From an uncultured Mailhella sp. (GTDB taxonomy: Bacteria > Desulfobacterota > Desulfovibrionia > Desulfovibrionales > Desulfovibrionaceae), in the NCBI RefSeq assembly GCF_944324995.1, contig NZ_CALUYL010000010.1, forward strand, positions 1-64,000: a stretch of 64,000 nucleotides of DNA, given 5' to 3'. Below the pieces are notes generated by a model that saw only the letters and a list, made by a program, of their open reading frames with translations, was not told where the DNA came from and searched no databases. A program made the translations under genes and the position numbers. Positions 24,229 to 33,292 of this stretch are shown piece after piece; the stretch's first letter is position 1; each line of letters opens with the position of its first letter.

Positions 24229-25620
24229 ATGAGCATCATGAAAGTCGTTACGAGATTTGCTCCCAGCCCCACCGGTCATCTGCATATCGGCGGCGGCCGG
24301 ACCGCCATTTTCTGCTGGCTGCTTGCCCGCCATTACGGCGGCGAGTTCCGCCTGCGCATTGAGGATACCGACGCGACGCGTTCCAAACAGGAATATACCG
24401 ATTCCATTCTTGCCTCCATGAAGTGGCTCGGCCTGGATTGGGACGGCGATCTCACCTATCAGAGCAAGCGTCTTGACATTTACAACGCCTACATAGACAA
24501 GCTGCTCGAAACCGGTCACGCCTACTGGTGCGACTGCACGCCCGAAGAAGTGGAAGCCATGCGCGAAGTGGCCCGTGCCAGAGGCGAAAAGCCCCGCTAC
24601 AACGGCAAGTGCCGCGACCGCGGCCTGACCGCCGGACCCGGCCGGGTGGTGCGCCTGCGCGTGCCGGACGAAGGCCGCATCGTGTTCAACGACATGGTGA
24701 AGGGCACCATTTCCGTGGACGTTTCCGAACTCGACGACATGGTGCTGCGCCGCACCGACGGCATGCCCACCTACAACCTCGCCGTGGTGGTGGACGACCA
24801 CGACATGGGCGTGACGCACGTGCTGCGCGGCGACGACCACGTTTCCAACACGCCCAAGCAGATTCTTCTGTACAACGCGCTCGGCTTCGAGGTTCCCACC
24901 TTCGGCCACGTGCCCATGATCTGCGGCCCCGACCATCAGAAGCTGTCCAAGCGTCACGGCGCCCGCGCGGTCATCGAATACGAGCAGGACGGTCTGCTGC
25001 CTCAGGCGCTGGTGAACTATCTGGTGCGCCTCGGCTGGTCCCACGGCGATCAGGAAATCTTCTCCCTCAAGGAACTTGTGGAACTGTTCGACGGCAACAA
25101 CCTGAACAGCTCTCCCGCGGCCTTTGATCCGGAAAAGCTGAAGTGGCTCAACGCGCACTACATGCGCAACACGCCGCTTCCCCAGCTGGCCGCCATGGTG
25201 CGTCCGTTCCTTGAAAAGCTGGGCTACGACGAGCCCGTGGAGAAGATTGAAGCGCTTCTGCCCATGTACATCGAGCGCGCTTCCGATCTCGCGGCGCTGG
25301 CCCAGGCCCTGACCATCTACTTCAAGCCGGCCGAAGAGCTGGTGATCGAAGACAAGGCCATGAAGGCCCTGAACGAAGACGGCAAGCATCAGCTCACCGT
25401 GCTGCACGACATGATTGCCGCCATGCCCGAATTCAACGGCGAGGCGCTGGACAAGCTGCTCCATGAATACGTGGAAAAGGGCGGCCTCAAGTTCAAGCAG
25501 GTAGGCCCGCCCCTGCGCTCCGCGCTCACCGGCCTGGCCGGCGGCCCGTCCGTGCATGACGTCATGGCGGCCCTCGGCAGGGAAGAAAGCCTGAAGCGCA
25601 TCGAACGCGCGGCAAAGTAA
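24229..25620 (+). CDS. gltX: Glutamyl-tRNA synthetase
   Basis: A 463-residue class I aminoacyl-tRNA synthetase charging tRNA-Glu. The HIGH-type motif reads HIGG (about 19-22) in FAPSPTGHLHIGG, and the KMSKS-type motif reads KLSKR in DHQKLSKRHGA. CDCTPEEVEAM and NGKCRDRG form the possible zinc or tRNA-acceptor region. Length is normal. A second in-frame ATG at 24238 is equally possible as the start, since neither has a strong ribosome binding site. Confidence 0.96.
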   Translation: MSIMKVVTRFAPSPTGHLHIGGGRTAIFCWLLARHYGGEFRLRIEDTDATRSKQEYTDSILASMKWLGLDWDGDLTYQSKRLDIYNAYIDKLLETGHAYWCDCTPEEVEAMREVARARGEKPRYNGKCRDRGLTAGPGRVVRLRVPDEGRIVFNDMVKGTISVDVSELDDMVLRRTDGMPTYNLAVVVDDHDMGVTHVLRGDDHVSNTPKQILLYNALGFEVPTFGHVPMICGPDHQKLSKRHGARAVIEYEQDGLLPQALVNYLVRLGWSHGDQEIFSLKELVELFDGNNLNSSPAAFDPEKLKWLNAHYMRNTPLPQLAAMVRPFLEKLGYDEPVEKIEALLPMYIERASDLAALAQALTIYFKPAEELVIEDKAMKALNEDGKHQLTVLHDMIAAMPEFNGEALDKLLHEYVEKGGLKFKQVGPPLRSALTGLAGGPSVHDVMAALGREESLKRIERAAK

Positions 25621-25625
25621 TCCGT

Positions 25626-25662
25626 ACGGATGGAAGTGCTTCGGCATTTCCATCCGTTTTTT
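25626..25662 (+). terminator. Terminator after gltX
   Basis: A 14-bp stem (25626-25639 with 25644-25657, one G-T pair) closed by a TTCG loop and followed by T6. Confidence 0.95.
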
Positions 25663-26174
25663 GCCTTTCCCGGCGCGGTGCGGGTATTTTGGGAAAAATG
25701 CGGGGTTGCCGAAAAGGGCTCGCTCCTTTGGGGCCGCGCAGAAGCGAGAGCTTCCGGCGTCTTCCATTCTCTGCCCGAGGGAAACGCCGGAGAGCCTTTC
25801 GAGGCTTTGGCCGGACGCTCCTGCTTCTGGGGCGAATGTTTATGCCTTGGCGAAAGCTCAGGTCTTGAGCGGATGTCCGGCATGTTCCGGGAATATATTG
25901 CCGGGCAGAACACCCGCCGTTTCTGCGGCGCAGGCCCCGGCGGTTCCGGCAGACGGAAGCGGTTGCGCCGATCCCGGAAGCGCGTTTGCACCGCCCGGAA
26001 GAAAAAAAGATTCATTTTCGTTCATCCCGCTCCGTCCGCGCTCTGGACGGGACCGGATGAAGATTTATTTAATACAGGTACGGCTTTTGCTCCGCGAGTC
26101 GGAGCGCGTCGCCGACAGCGCCCGGGCGCAGATTTCGGGCGCGTCAACCACAGTCCGCAACACGGGAGAAACCC
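25663..26174. other. Non-coding region between gltX and cysS
   Basis: About 510 bases. A 188-codon open frame spans it but is rich in Arg, Gly and Ser without protein-like pattern and is judged spurious. No RNA gene was recognised. Confidence 0.45.
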
Positions 26175-27632
26175 ATGCAGTTGTATAATTCCATGACTCG
26201 CCGCAAGGAGAACTTCGAGCCCCGCCAGGCCGGCAGGGTGGGCATGTATGCCTGCGGCATTACGGCCTATGATCTCAGCCATATCGGCCATGCCCGTTCC
26301 GCGGTGGTGTTCGATGTGCTGAATCGCTATCTGCGCTATCTCGGCTACGACGTGACCTTCGTGCGCAACTTTACCGACGTGGACGACAAAATCATTGCCC
26401 GCGCCAACCGCGAAGGCAAGACCAGCGCGGAAATTGCCGAAACCTACATTGCCGCCTTCCATGAGGACATGGATCGCCTCAACGTGCGCCGCGCCGACAT
26501 TGAACCGCGCGCCACCGAATACATCGGCGAGATGCAGAATCTGATTCAGAAGCTCATCGATGGCGGCCATGCCTACGCCGTGCCCTCGGGCGACGTGTAT
26601 TTCCGCGTGCGTTCCTTCCCCGGATACGGCAAGCTTTCCGGCAGGGACGTGGACGAACTGCGCTCCGGGGCCCGCATCGCCATCGGCGAGGAGAAGGAGG
26701 ATCCGCTGGACTTCGCGCTCTGGAAGGCCGCCAAGCCCGGCGAACCGTTCTGGGAAAGCCCGTGGGGCAAGGGACGTCCCGGCTGGCATCTGGAATGCTC
26801 CGCCATGAGCGAAAAAACGCTGGATCTGCCGCTCGACATTCACGGCGGCGGTCAGGATCTTATTTTCCCGCATCATGAAAACGAAATTGCGCAGAGCGAA
26901 GCTTCCACGGGCAAGGAACTTGCGCGTTTCTGGGTTCACAACGGCTTTGTGCAGATCAATTCCGAAAAGATGTCGAAATCGTTGAACAACTTCAAGACGA
27001 TTCGCGATATTCTGGAACATCGCCAGCCCGAGACGCTGCGCTTTTTCCTGCTGGGCAAGCATTATCGCAGCCCCATCGACTTCAGCTTCGAGGGGCTGGA
27101 CGACGCCGAGCGCGCGCTCAAGCGCGTGTATGAATGCCTGCGCGACGCCCGCGCCTGGATGCAGCGCGAATCGTGGAAGAAGGGCGAGACTCCCGCTTCC
27201 GTGCAGGATGAGTTCGACATGCTGAAGAAGGGCTTTTTCGACGCCATGGACGACGATCTGAACACGGCCGGAGCTCTCGGCCATGTGTTCGGCATGATTC
27301 GTCTGATGAACCGCATTCTCGAAGACAAGGGCCTGCGCAACAAGGAAGGCATACGGGATCTTCTGGGCAGCTTCATTGAGCTTGCCGGCGTGTGGTCCGA
27401 TGTGCTCGGCGTGTTCGGCGCAGAGCCGACGGCGTTTCTGGAGGAGCTGCGCAATACCCGCGCGGAGCGCCTCGGCATTGACGTGAACAAGGTTGTGGAA
27501 CTGATGGCGGAACGCGCCGAAGCCCGCGCCGCCAAGGATTTTGCCAGATCCGACGCCACCCGCGACGCGCTTGCGGCCATGGGCGTCGAAGTGCGCGATA
27601 CGCCCTCGGGCGCGGTGTGGGATATCGCCTGA
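26175..27632 (+). CDS. cysS: Cysteinyl-tRNA synthetase
   Basis: A 485-residue class I aminoacyl-tRNA synthetase. The zinc Cys and start motif read MYACGITAYD (family MYVCGPTVYD), the HIGH motif is HIGH (36-39), and KMSKS is present in SEKMSKSLNNF. Zinc ligands continue in the PGWHLECSAMS and HHENEIAQSE segments. Length is normal. It heads a run with the M48 protease and hslV, with gaps of 26 and 14 bases, so co-transcription is likely. Confidence 0.97.
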   Translation: MQLYNSMTRRKENFEPRQAGRVGMYACGITAYDLSHIGHARSAVVFDVLNRYLRYLGYDVTFVRNFTDVDDKIIARANREGKTSAEIAETYIAAFHEDMDRLNVRRADIEPRATEYIGEMQNLIQKLIDGGHAYAVPSGDVYFRVRSFPGYGKLSGRDVDELRSGARIAIGEEKEDPLDFALWKAAKPGEPFWESPWGKGRPGWHLECSAMSEKTLDLPLDIHGGGQDLIFPHHENEIAQSEASTGKELARFWVHNGFVQINSEKMSKSLNNFKTIRDILEHRQPETLRFFLLGKHYRSPIDFSFEGLDDAERALKRVYECLRDARAWMQRESWKKGETPASVQDEFDMLKKGFFDAMDDDLNTAGALGHVFGMIRLMNRILEDKGLRNKEGIRDLLGSFIELAGVWSDVLGVFGAEPTAFLEELRNTRAERLGIDVNKVVELMAERAEARAAKDFARSDATRDALAAMGVEVRDTPSGAVWDIA

Positions 27633-27658
27633 CAGGCCGGAAGGCCGGGAAAACAGGA

Positions 27659-29074
27659 ATGCGACTACGTTCCGTGATGGCCGCAGTTTGCATGGTCGGC
27701 GTTCTGTTTGCGCCGATGCGGGCGGATGCGGCGCTTTTTGGAGACTTCACGCTTCAGGATGAGATGAAGATGGGCCGGGAATTCGAGGTGCTGGTCAAAT
27801 CGACCATGCCCATCATTGAAGACCCGGTGGTGCATGACTACGTGCAGAGCGTTGTTGACCGCATAGTCAAAACGCTGCCTCCGCAGCCGTACAAGTTTCC
27901 GACCAATGTCGTGCTGCACAATTCGCTGAACGCCTTTGCCGCTCCCGGCGGTTTTGTGTTCGTGTTTTCGGGGCTCATCATGCACCTGAGGCACGAATCC
28001 GAACTTGCCGGGGTGCTTTCCCACGAAATAGCCCACGTCACGCAGCGCCACATTGCTGGACGCATGGAGCGGGGAAGGGTGATTTCCCTGACCTCGCTTC
28101 TCGGCGTGGTGGCGGGCGTGGCGGCCGGTCTTGCCGGCGGCGGAAGCGCGGGCGGCGCGGCCATGATGGGAAGCATGGCTGCGGGCGGTGCGGCCATGCT
28201 GAACTACAGCCGCTTGGACGAAGACGATGCCGACCGTTTCGGCATCAAGTATCTGGTGGACGCCGGATACAATCCGAAGGGGCTCGGCGGAGCCTTTGAA
28301 GTGCTGAAGTCGCAGGACTGGGGCGGCGGTTCCGCGGTGCCCACGTATCTTTCCACGCATCCCGATCTGAATCTGCGTCTTGCCAGACTGCGGGCCGATT
28401 TGCAGAGCATGCCCGCCTCTCTCAAGAACCGCAGGGAAGACGACGCCAGGTTCCGCCGCGTGCAGGCGCTGCTCTGGGCCCGGCACGGCGACGCGGCCCA
28501 TGCGGAGCAGATTTTTGCCAAGGGCGGGGACAAGGATCCCGTCAGCCTGATGGGCAAGGGCATGCTTGCGGCAAGGCAGAACCGCGTGAAGGATGCGGAA
28601 GGCTTTTTCAACGCGGCGCTTGCGCTTGCGCCGAACGACGCGCTCATTCTGCGCGAAGCCGGCATTTTTGAGTACACCAAGGGCGGGGACATAAGCCGCG
28701 CCCGGAAATATCTGGAAAAGGCGCTTCGGCTGTATCCCGGCGATTTCTACGGGCTTTTTTTCTATGCCCGGATTCTCGACGACAGCGGCGACAGAGCGGG
28801 AGCGCAGCAGCGTTACCGCGACGTGCTGCGTCACGTGCCGGAGGACAGCGAAGTGCATACCTATTACGGTCGTTCTCTCGGCGCGGTCGGCAAGCTGAGC
28901 GAGGGATATCTGCATCTGGCGTATGCTTCGCTTTACGGCAACGATCAGCGCAAGGCCGACAACTGGCTGGAAAAGGCCAAATCGACGGCCCGCACGCCGG
29001 AAGAAAAGAAGGCCGTCAAGGATTATGAGAGCAAGGCCGCGGAACGCGCCAAAATCATGAAAGAAGCCCGATAG
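27659..29074 (+). CDS. BepA-like periplasmic M48 metalloprotease with TPR repeats
   Basis: A 471-residue exported protein. A signal peptide covers about residues 1-25. The zinc protease motif HEIAH is at 122-126, and the third ligand region is DEDDADRFG. Residues about 285-440 form TPR-like helices ([41 protein letters not shown]). This matches BepA/YfgC, which assists or degrades misassembled outer-membrane proteins such as LptD. A Gly/Ala-rich hydrophobic stretch at about 145-180 could form a membrane hairpin. The ATG at 27659 was chosen because it opens a proper signal peptide. Confidence 0.9.
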   Translation: MRLRSVMAAVCMVGVLFAPMRADAALFGDFTLQDEMKMGREFEVLVKSTMPIIEDPVVHDYVQSVVDRIVKTLPPQPYKFPTNVVLHNSLNAFAAPGGFVFVFSGLIMHLRHESELAGVLSHEIAHVTQRHIAGRMERGRVISLTSLLGVVAGVAAGLAGGGSAGGAAMMGSMAAGGAAMLNYSRLDEDDADRFGIKYLVDAGYNPKGLGGAFEVLKSQDWGGGSAVPTYLSTHPDLNLRLARLRADLQSMPASLKNRREDDARFRRVQALLWARHGDAAHAEQIFAKGGDKDPVSLMGKGMLAARQNRVKDAEGFFNAALALAPNDALILREAGIFEYTKGGDISRARKYLEKALRLYPGDFYGLFFYARILDDSGDRAGAQQRYRDVLRHVPEDSEVHTYYGRSLGAVGKLSEGYLHLAYASLYGNDQRKADNWLEKAKSTARTPEEKKAVKDYESKAAERAKIMKEAR

Positions 29075-29088
29075 GGCAGGAGATTGCG

Positions 29089-29628
29089 ATGGAACTGAGA
29101 GGAACGACCATTCTGGCTGTACGTAATGAGCACGGCGTGGCCATCGGAGGCGACGGACAGGTGACCATGGGGCAGAGCATGGTCATGAAGCACACGGCCA
29201 GAAAGGTGCGTCGTCTGTACCGCGGACAGGTGGTGGCGGGCTTTGCCGGAGCCACGGCCGACGCGTTCACGCTGTTCGAGCGTTTTGAAGCCAAGCTGGA
29301 GGAATCGGGCGGCAATCTTCTGCGCGCCGCCGTGGAAATGGCCAAGGACTGGCGTCAGGACAAGTTTCTCCGCAAGCTGGAAGCGCTGCTTCTGGTGGCC
29401 GACGCCGACAGAACGCTTATTCTCACCGGCACGGGCGACGTCATCGAGCCCGATGACGGCGTTGCGGCCATCGGCTCCGGCGGTCCGTACGCGCTTTCCG
29501 CGGCGCGTGCGCTGTTGCGTCACACGTCCATGACGCCTGCGGAAATCGTGAAGGAATCCATGGCCATCGCGGCGGACATCTGCGTGTTCACCAATACGCA
29601 CCTGACCATGGAAACCATTGAAAAATAA
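29089..29628 (+). CDS. hslV: ATP-dependent protease subunit HslV
   Basis: A 179-residue proteasome-like peptidase. A five-residue leader (MELRG) precedes TTILAV, whose first Thr becomes the catalytic N-terminus. [15 protein letters not shown] and [18 protein letters not shown] are classic HslV segments. The partner ATPase hslU is not downstream, where it usually is; a HAD phosphatase gene on the other strand comes next. hslU must be elsewhere or another unfoldase is used. Confidence 0.95.
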   Translation: MELRGTTILAVRNEHGVAIGGDGQVTMGQSMVMKHTARKVRRLYRGQVVAGFAGATADAFTLFERFEAKLEESGGNLLRAAVEMAKDWRQDKFLRKLEALLLVADADRTLILTGTGDVIEPDDGVAAIGSGGPYALSAARALLRHTSMTPAEIVKESMAIAADICVFTNTHLTMETIEK

Positions 29629-29940
29629 TCGACGATTTGTTTGAACAGGACGGGCGGCGGCATGGTTGTGCCGTCGCCTTCGTCGTTTAAACGCCGAAGA
29701 TTGTCCGGCGGCAAGAGGCGAAACAGGGGGGGGCGGTACGCGCGGGCCGTGGCGCTGAAACTCGCGCTCGCTGGTGGAACCGAAAGGGCGGAGGCGTCCG
29801 GCGAGGGATGAGGCTGAGCCGGGAGGCGGGAAAGCGGCGTGCGGAGCCTGCGGCGTTTTGGCAGGGAAGGCCCAAAAGGCGCGCAGGGCGGAGCGTACGC
29901 GACGCGGGAACAGGGGGGCGCATGGCGAATGTGTGCGGTC
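29629..29940. other. Intergenic region after hslV
   Basis: Over 300 bases, GC-rich. A possible imperfect hairpin (GGCGGCGGCA...TGCCGTCGCC) near 29653-29679 lies soon after hslV, without a T run. No gene was seen and hslU is absent. Confidence 0.45.
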
Positions 29941-29968
29941 AAAAAAAAAGCCCCGTTTCCGAGGCTTT
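29941..29968 (-). terminator. Terminator of the HAD phosphatase gene
   Basis: On the minus strand AAAGCC (29963-29968) pairs with GGCTTT (29947-29952), and nine T follow in total. Confidence 0.75.
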
Positions 29969-29983
29969 CAGCATGACGGTCAT

Positions 29984-30670
29984 TCAGACCGATTTTTTTG
30001 CAAGCAGACGGGCAAGTTCGTCCACGTCCTTTGCCAGCCAGCGGGCTCCGGCTTCGGTCAGTTCCTCTGCCGTGCCGAATCCGTAGAGCACGCCGAGCGC
30101 AGGAATGCCGTGGGCTGCCGCGCCCAGAACGTCGAATTTTCTGTCGCCGATCATCAGGCAGTGTTCAACATCGGTCATGCCTAGCTTTTTCATGGCGTAG
30201 GCGATGACCAGCTTTTTTTCCACGCGGGTTTCCGCCACGTCGCCGCCGGCAATGAAGGTGAAGGCGTCGGCCATGCCGAAGCGCTCCAGAATGCGCACGG
30301 CAAAGACTTCCGGCTTGGAGGTGGCCAGCACGAGCCTGCGTCCTTCGTCGCGCCAGAGGTGCAGCAGACGGCTGACGCCGGGATAGGGAATGTTTTCGTA
30401 CATGCCCTTGTCGGCGTAGTATTCCTGAAAATAAGCGATGGCCTTATCCGCGCCTCTTCGATCAAAGCCGTAGAAGCGCATGAAGGAGTCGTAGAGCGGC
30501 GGCCCGATGAAGGGGTAGAGCTTTTTCGGATCGTCTTCGTGAATGCCGAAGCGCTCCAGAGCGTACATGACGCCGCGGGTGATGCCTTCCGAGGGATCGG
30601 TGAGTGTGCCGTCGAGGTCGAGGAAAAGGCAGGTTGCGTCGCCGGGGGAATGAAGAGTAGCAGTGTTCAT
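29984..30670 (-). CDS. HAD-family phosphatase (phosphoglycolate phosphatase-like)
   Basis: A 228-residue cytoplasmic phosphatase of the Gph/PGP subgroup. Motif I is FLDLDGTLTD near residue 16; motif II LATSKPE; motif III Lys in VEKKLVI; motif IV MIGDRKFDVLGA. A helical cap lies between motifs I and II. The start at 30670 (MNTATLHS) gives normal length. Members remove phosphate from small metabolites such as phosphoglycolate or nucleotides; the substrate is not fixed by the sequence. Confidence 0.88.
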   Translation of the reverse strand: MNTATLHSPGDATCLFLDLDGTLTDPSEGITRGVMYALERFGIHEDDPKKLYPFIGPPLYDSFMRFYGFDRRGADKAIAYFQEYYADKGMYENIPYPGVSRLLHLWRDEGRRLVLATSKPEVFAVRILERFGMADAFTFIAGGDVAETRVEKKLVIAYAMKKLGMTDVEHCLMIGDRKFDVLGAAAHGIPALGVLYGFGTAEELTEAGARWLAKDVDELARLLAKKSV

Positions 30671-31043
30671 GGCAGGGCTGATAGCAGAAGCGCGGCGGAA
30701 AGAAAAGCCGTTGACCGGCCCCGGGTGCGGCGGAGGACGATCGTTGCGGCCGGAGCTGAGGAAGGGGAAGAGGCCTGGCGGCAGGTGAAACTGACGGCGA
30801 TCGGAGGCCGTGGCGTTTCTGAGGAAGGCGAGCGGGCGCAGAGAAAAAGGGATGGGAGTCGTTGTTGAAGCGCAAAAAGGGCAGCCACGAGACGACACCC
30901 CGAAGGATGAGACGAAAGCGCTCTTTGCCGCACGGAGAAGTCTGACGCCTCGGGAAAAAGAGCTCGGAATGACGGGGTGTTCCGTGATGTGGAGAAGGCG
31001 CGTGGCCGAAGATGCCGCGGAATGGACGGCCGGACGTCGGCAG
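30671..31043. other. Intergenic region between HAD phosphatase and zinc-ribbon genes
   Basis: A 373-base gap on the minus-strand run. I see no gene, structured RNA or strong promoter in it. Confidence 0.4.
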
Positions 31044-31460
31044 CTAGGACGCCAGCCAGGCCACCAGCGACCAGCAGCAGAACCAGGAGACGATCTGCAG
31101 AATAAGCGGATTGATGGAGCGTCCCATCATGGCCAGCTGGATGTTGACGGCAAACGTGATGACCCGGGCGATGCCGGCAAAGACCAGAAAGCCTATGCAG
31201 GCCAGCAGGCCGAATTTCAGGCCCATGGCAAAGGCCAGCGCCAGCGTGATGATGCCCATCTGGCAGGAGGGCAGAAGCTGGCTGCCGTTGGACTGCATGA
31301 ACACCACGCGCTGATGAAAGCCGCCGTGCGGCTGTTCGCTGCGGGCATCGTCCACGATCTCGGCATCCACGATTTCACGGGTGCGGATGATGGGCTGGCC
31401 GCAGTTGGGGCAGGATTTGCTGTCGTCGGGAATGTTGGCGTGGCAGTTGGGGCAGTTCAT
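31044..31460 (-). CDS. Zinc-ribbon membrane protein of unknown function
   Basis: A 138-residue protein starting MNCPNCHANIP, with a second pair CPNCGQP, forming an N-terminal zinc ribbon. A polar linker rich in acidic residues follows (about 26-60). Two or three hydrophobic helices cover about 68-135. Similar zinc-ribbon plus membrane-helix proteins are common in bacteria, but their roles are undefined. It stands alone, 289 bases beyond the racemase gene on the same strand. Confidence 0.8.
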   Translation of the reverse strand: MNCPNCHANIPDDSKSCPNCGQPIIRTREIVDAEIVDDARSEQPHGGFHQRVVFMQSNGSQLLPSCQMGIITLALAFAMGLKFGLLACIGFLVFAGIARVITFAVNIQLAMMGRSINPLILQIVSWFCCWSLVAWLAS

Positions 31461-31688
31461 GAAAAGAACCCTCGTCTGGATGAAGTGTTGAACACCATGC
31501 TGTTAACTCTAATCATCCTGCGAGCGTTGGCAAGGGAAAAGAGCCGGGGCAACTGTTACAAAGTGTTGAACGGCGCGGGAATCGAGGGGGGGGAGGTTCT
31601 TCGGCTGCCTTCGGCGGACGACGGTATTGCAGTGGCCGTGATGTTTGGGAGGATTGTCTGTGAAGGGGCGGGGGAAAGTCTGGGCATG

Positions 31689-31725
31689 AAAAAAGGAGAA
31701 CGCCCTGCGGGAGGGAATTCTCCTT
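31689..31725 (-). terminator. Terminator of the CntK-like racemase gene
   Basis: On the minus strand AAGGAGAA (31718-31725) pairs with TTCTCCTT (31693-31700), followed by T. An inner GC pair strengthens the stem. Confidence 0.8.
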
Positions 31726-31749
31726 GTCGCCTTCTGCAAAAAGCGTTGT

Positions 31750-32577
31750 TCAAAGAATGCCGGTGAGGTCGGTTTCGCCGCGGGCGGTCATGCGCACCGG
31801 GCCGCCCACCCAGACGTCCCATCCGCCGGGGCGGTGTTCCAGACGCACGGAAAGCGTGCAGCCGGAAGGCTGAACGATGCGGCAGCGCAGCGTGCCGTGC
31901 AGGGCGTGAAACGCGATGGCCGAGGCCAGCGTGCCGGAGCCGCAGGCGCTTTCACGGCAGAGCGAGCCTGTGGCGCGCACCCAGACCACCGGAAAAAGCT
32001 CGGCTTCCTGCTCTTCAAAGAGATTCTGTTCGCATTTGAGCCAGAGATGGCCCACGGCGTCTTCGTCGGCCACATGGCATATCTTGCGCTGATGCTCGCA
32101 GAATGCCGGGAGCTCTTCGGGAGAAGGCATGGCCCCTGTCTGGATGATGTGGGCGATGCCGGGCACGCGGATGAGCGTTGCGTCGTCCATCCGTTCGGGC
32201 TCGGGGAGCGACGGCAGGTGCAGACAGGCTTCGGCAAAGGGAAGAGCGTGTTCCGGGAACGAGACGCGCACGGACACTTCGTCCGGCACGCCGGATACTT
32301 CCACGTTGCCGAACATGCCGTCTTCGTCGTGGGCAAGAAGGCCTTTTTCCGCAAGAAGCACGGCAAAGGAGCGCGTGGCGTTGAGGCAGAATTCTCCGCC
32401 CATCATATCCAGTCTCGGCGTTCCTTCAAAGCGCACGTAGCCCACCTGTTCCGCGCCGAGATGCTGTACGTCCATGACGGCATTGGCCACCGCGGCCCGT
32501 TTTTCAGGCGGAACGTCTTCGGCCCGCAGAAGAATGGTGGGATTGCCGCCCGGGGTGATTTTCCAGAACGCATGCAT
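31750..32577 (-). CDS. CntK/DapF-superfamily amino-acid racemase (histidine racemase-like)
   Basis: A 275-residue PLP-independent racemase with the duplicated DapF fold and two catalytic cysteines. These lie in MMGGEFCLNATRS (Cys64) and ESACGSGT (Cys212). True DapF has GNGxR around the first Cys; here the GGEFC-NAT pattern, together with GGNPTILL near the start and EQVGYVRF, matches CntK, the histidine racemase of staphylopine synthesis. No metallophore synthase (CntL, CntM) or transporter gene is near. The start at 32577 was chosen because AAGGA lies 8 bases before it; the ATG at 32586 overlaps that site. It may make D-histidine or another D-amino acid. Confidence 0.75.
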   Translation of the reverse strand: MHAFWKITPGGNPTILLRAEDVPPEKRAAVANAVMDVQHLGAEQVGYVRFEGTPRLDMMGGEFCLNATRSFAVLLAEKGLLAHDEDGMFGNVEVSGVPDEVSVRVSFPEHALPFAEACLHLPSLPEPERMDDATLIRVPGIAHIIQTGAMPSPEELPAFCEHQRKICHVADEDAVGHLWLKCEQNLFEEQEAELFPVVWVRATGSLCRESACGSGTLASAIAFHALHGTLRCRIVQPSGCTLSVRLEHRPGGWDVWVGGPVRMTARGETDLTGIL

Positions 32578-32881
32578 GGTGTCCATCCTTGTTTTCCGCT
32601 GAAGGGAAAAGGCTCAGGGCATCGGTTTGCCTGAAGCCGTTTCCGAGCGTCTTTGTTGCGCTTCTGTCGGCACGCGCTGTCGGAAAAGCGCCGTCTTCGG
32701 AATCGTGTTTGAAAAAAGGCCGCCATGCACAACGCGCACGGCGGCCTGAATGTTCACCCGGGAAGAGTATCGGCAAAGTTTCGAGCGTTGTTTTCACGCT
32801 CGGTTCCGGTCGATGGTTCCGCTCCCTGATCGTTTCATGAAACGATCTGTTCCGGCGTTTTTCCCGGGACGTTGCTGGGGA
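32578..32881. other. Intergenic region upstream of the racemase gene
   Basis: A 304-base gap holding the HesB operon terminator (32711-32747). No gene was seen. Confidence 0.5.
32711..32747 (-). terminator. Terminator of the HesB-like gene pair
   Basis: On the minus strand AGGCCGCC (32740-32747) pairs with GGCGGCCT (32717-32724) around an inner GTGC/GCAT stem, followed by TTTTT. Confidence 0.85.
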
Positions 32882-33220
32882 TTAGTGGTGGCAGCCGCCG
32901 CCACAGGTGCCGGTACCGCAGCTGGAGCAGCCGCAGCCTCCGCCCATGTTGGGCAGGGGAATCTCGGGCGTGACGAGGAAGCCCATGGGACTGGCGTCGA
33001 TTTTGGCTCCGCCAATCGTGGCCCACAGTTCCTTCGTGGCACAGAAGGTGTAGCCGTCCTGCTCGGTGACGAAATCCTGTTCGTTGGGCTCGTCGAGAGC
33101 CAGGCCGATGCGGGGACCGCTGCATCCGCCGGGGGCGAGATACAGACGAATGGCAGATTTTTCCTTGTCGGCGAAGAAGGCGTCAAGTTCGGTGCGGGCG
33201 CTTTCGGTGAGAGTAAACAC
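32882..33220 (-). CDS. HesB/IscA-like protein, Cys form, with Cys-rich tail
   Basis: A 112-residue protein of the HesB/IscA-like group, related to Fe-S cluster carriers. It has LYLAPGGCSGPRIGLALDEP with Cys33, then a Cys at 60 (TFCATKE), and a tail containing GCGCSSCGTGTCGGGCHH that could bind metal. The usual IscA C-terminal CGCG is replaced by this longer tail. It is the second gene of a two-gene operon; its partner aligns almost end to end and has a Sec codon at position 33. The role may be in cluster or sulfur/selenium handling; this is inference. Confidence 0.85.
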   Translation of the reverse strand: MFTLTESARTELDAFFADKEKSAIRLYLAPGGCSGPRIGLALDEPNEQDFVTEQDGYTFCATKELWATIGGAKIDASPMGFLVTPEIPLPNMGGGCGCSSCGTGTCGGGCHH

Positions 33221-33253
33221 TGGGATGCTCCGTTGGGTAAGGGTGGTTTATAT

Positions 33254-33270
33254 GGGGAGCCATGCTCCCC
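33254..33270 (-). other. Hairpin between the two HesB-like genes
   Basis: GGGGAGC-CAT-GCTCCCC, extended by outer GGTTT/AAACC complementarity, lies between the Sec form and the Cys form. It has no T tail and may adjust the relative output of the two genes. Confidence 0.6.
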
Positions 33271-33292
33271 GAAACCTCGAAGCGGACGGTGA

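Noticed and set aside
25630..26196. A 188-codon frame between gltX and cysS.
   Set aside because: It starts inside the gltX terminator hairpin and overlaps the cysS start; composition is not protein-like.
31750..32577. Plain diaminopimelate epimerase (DapF).
   Set aside because: The first active-site motif is GGEFC-NAT and not GNGxRC, and other segments favour the CntK branch. A DapF role is not excluded but is less likely.
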